Of a DNA stretch of 64,000 bases, positions 62,504 to 64,000 are shown one piece after another; the first letter of the stretch is position 1, and each line of letters begins with the position of its first letter. This stretch comes from Flavobacteriaceae bacterium (GTDB taxonomy: Bacteria > Bacteroidota > Bacteroidia > Flavobacteriales > Flavobacteriaceae): assembly GCA_030683815.1 (NCBI GenBank), contig JAUXPJ010000017.1, forward strand, positions 1 through 64,000, in the 5' to 3' direction. The translations under genes and the position numbers were made by a program. A model generated the notes under the pieces. It was not told the DNA's origin. It did no database searches and saw only the letters and a list, made by a program, of their open reading frames with translations.

Positions 62504-62540
62504 AAATCCTGCCTGATTTATTATAAATCAAACAGGATTT
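62504..62540. repeat. Palindromic hairpin between lpxB and preA
   Basis: AAATCCTGCCTGATTT and AATCAAACAGGATTT are inverted copies around a short ATTATA loop, making a long stem. There is no T-run on either side, but its place between two convergent genes fits a transcription end. Confidence 0.55.
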
Positions 62541-62581
62541 GTCATATGAATCAACAGAACTATTTTTTAGCTGATTCTAAG

Positions 62582-63850
62582 TTAATGATCATTCAAGGGC
62601 AACCCTCTTTCTTGATATTCTATCCAGTTTAAGTATTCTGATCCTTTACGTTTTTCCAACATTGAAATACAACCATCTACGGGACATACCAATTTACACA
62701 GGTTACATCCTACACAGTCTTCTTCTTTAATAGTATACGTATTGTAAGGATTTCCATATTTTAAATTAATTGCTTGGTGAGAAGTGTCTTCACAAGTTAT
62801 ATAACAAAGTCCACATTTTATACATTTATCTTGGTTGATATCAGCAACAATATGGTAATTTAAATCTAGGTGTTCCCATTTAGATAGCGTCGGAACTGAT
62901 TTTCCAATGAAATCACCGATGGTTTTGAATCCTTTTTCATCCATCCAGTTGTTTAGTCCATCTTTCATATCATCCACAATTCGGAAACCATGTTTCATTA
63001 CTGCGGTACAAACTTGTACATTGGAAGCGCCGAGTAACATGAATTCTACAGCATCTTTCCAGGTACTTACACCACCTATTCCAGAAATAGGCACTTTGTT
63101 TGTAACGTTATTCAAGCTTAAGGTAGCGAGCATTTTTAAAGCGATTGGTTTAACTGCAGGACCGCAATATCCGCCGTATGTTGAACTTCCGCCAACATTA
63201 GGATTGGGTACAAAATTATCAAGATCGATTCCTGTAATAGATTGGATCGTATTGATAAGCGACAGCCCGTTGGTACCAGCTTCTACACAAGCCTTTCCAG
63301 TAGGAACAACGGAGTGAACATTAGGTGTTAGTTTAGTAATTACCGGAATTGTCGCTCTTTCCATGACCCATTCAACAACCATTTTTGCAATTTCAGGATC
63401 TTGTCCAACTGATGATCCCATACCTCTTTCACTCATTCCATGAGGACAACCGAAGTTGAGTTCAATTCCGTGAGCACCTGTATCTTCAGTCCGCTTGATT
63501 AATTCATGCCATGATTCTTTAGTGTTATCGGCCATCAATGAAACAATCATAGCTCTATCGGGAAATTCACGGACTACTTCTTTAATTTCACGCAAATTTA
63601 TTTCAAGAGGACGATCACTTATAAGTTCAATATTATTGAAACCCATAAGTTTAGAACCATTAAAATTAACTGCCGAATAACGTGAAGAAACGTTTTTAAC
63701 TTGTGAGCCTAAGGTTTTCCAAACAACACCGCCCCAACCGGCTTCAAAGGCACGCATTACATTATATTTCTTATCCGTTGGCGGAGCGCTTGCAAGCCAA
63801 AAAGGATTGGGGGATTTTATACCGAGAAAATCTGAAGATAGATCTGCCAT
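62582..63850 (-). CDS. preA: NAD-dependent dihydropyrimidine dehydrogenase subunit PreA
   Basis: A 422-residue FMN protein of pyrimidine reduction. The TIM barrel has LASAPPTDKKYNVMRAFEAGWGG (in part), ELNFGCPHGMSERGMG with the catalytic Cys, VITKLTPNV, and PISGIGGVSTWKDAVEFML. At the C-terminus two 4Fe-4S clusters are bound by CIKCGLCYITC and CVGCNLCKLVCPVDGC. It works with PreT, whose gene ends just upstream. Confidence 0.95.
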   Translation of the reverse strand: MADLSSDFLGIKSPNPFWLASAPPTDKKYNVMRAFEAGWGGVVWKTLGSQVKNVSSRYSAVNFNGSKLMGFNNIELISDRPLEINLREIKEVVREFPDRAMIVSLMADNTKESWHELIKRTEDTGAHGIELNFGCPHGMSERGMGSSVGQDPEIAKMVVEWVMERATIPVITKLTPNVHSVVPTGKACVEAGTNGLSLINTIQSITGIDLDNFVPNPNVGGSSTYGGYCGPAVKPIALKMLATLSLNNVTNKVPISGIGGVSTWKDAVEFMLLGASNVQVCTAVMKHGFRIVDDMKDGLNNWMDEKGFKTIGDFIGKSVPTLSKWEHLDLNYHIVADINQDKCIKCGLCYITCEDTSHQAINLKYGNPYNTYTIKEEDCVGCNLCKLVCPVDGCISMLEKRKGSEYLNWIEYQERGLPLNDH

Positions 63851-63922
63851 AATTTTTCTATTTTATACGTTTTGATTTGAATGATTTAAATTGCCTGATT
63901 TAGGATTGAAATTTGGATTCAT

Positions 63923-64000
63923 TCATTTTGCTCCCAAATAATTTAATATTGAAACAGCTCCATCTTTTCCTGCTTGTACAGCATCTACAACTTCTTTCCC
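63923..64000 (-). CDS. preT: End of a probable PreT-type NAD(P) oxidoreductase (partial)
   Basis: The last 25 codons before a TGA at 63923 read GKEVVDAVQAGKDGAVSIL then NYLGAK. The pattern of a conserved Val-Val-Asp-Ala-Val at the C-terminus of glutamate-synthase-small-subunit-like flavoproteins fits PreT, the usual partner of PreA. The gene runs off the window edge, so the call rests on this fragment and context. Confidence 0.6.
   Translation of the reverse strand, partial: GKEVVDAVQAGKDGAVSILNYLGAK

Overview
The window reads as chromosomal DNA of a low-GC member of the Flavobacteriaceae, close to Flavobacterium. The evidence is AT-rich sequence, repeated matches to the Bacteroidetes promoter box TAnnTTTG with an upstream TTG, A-rich translation starts instead of strong Shine-Dalgarno sites, a TonB-dependent receptor, Bacteroidetes-type cytochrome oxidase and Moco gene sets, and group II geranylgeranylglyceryl phosphate synthase. 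It is mostly core metabolism. I see no tRNA, rRNA, insertion sequence, prophage or CRISPR array.

Layout. 1-6.7 kb: a small membrane protein, then a thiamine salvage region (TPP riboswitch with a TonB receptor; farther on, a YkoF-like thiamine-binding protein, a PnuC-type transporter and a NadR-like kinase), plus an ATP-grasp enzyme, GGGP synthase and a phosphopantetheinyl transferase. 6.7-16.6 kb: ahcY, a LacI-type regulator, comM-like ATPase, penicillin acylase, DinB, VOC, SulP transporter and a cold shock protein. 16.7-22.4 kb: a probable minus-strand operon pabB-tilS-dsbD-glsA. 22.4-25 kb: the one unusual, AT-rich accessory patch, with two 51-residue paralogous peptide genes, two paralogous CAP-domain lipoproteins, two copies of one operator-promoter module and 3' repeat motifs. 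25-31.3 kb: purE-purK, a Rieske-like lipoprotein, greA with a leader hairpin, HIT protein, histidine kinase, DUF3127, aat, a MazG-like protein and palindromic repeats. 31.4-38.2 kb: a large BNR/sortilin-like secreted protein, then aroA, queA and rlmN. 38.2-47.1 kb: the aa3-type cytochrome c oxidase cluster (subunits I, II, two subunit III proteins, IV, SCO, a SCO-like protein, heme O and heme A synthases, DUF420). 47.1-52.1 kb: a molybdenum cofactor operon (moaA-moeA-moaC-mobA-moeB). 52.2-64 kb: nadA-nadB, a lipoprotein, a MORN protein, thioesterase and ABC permease, a C-terminal processing protease, surE-lpxB, preA and the last codons of a likely preT.

How the genes work together. The oxidase cluster holds structural subunits, heme synthesis and copper delivery in one minus-strand run. 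The Moco operon lies directly upstream of it on the same strand. The best candidate for something undescribed is 22.4-24.7 kb: two promoters with the same geometry (two tandem 21-bp repeats, 19 bp, TTG, 20 bp, TA-box) precede units encoding the paralogous 51-residue peptides and a CAP lipoprotein, and each peptide gene is followed by copies of a TTAAAGGTTAGT-type motif and a hairpin. I cannot assign a function to the peptides.
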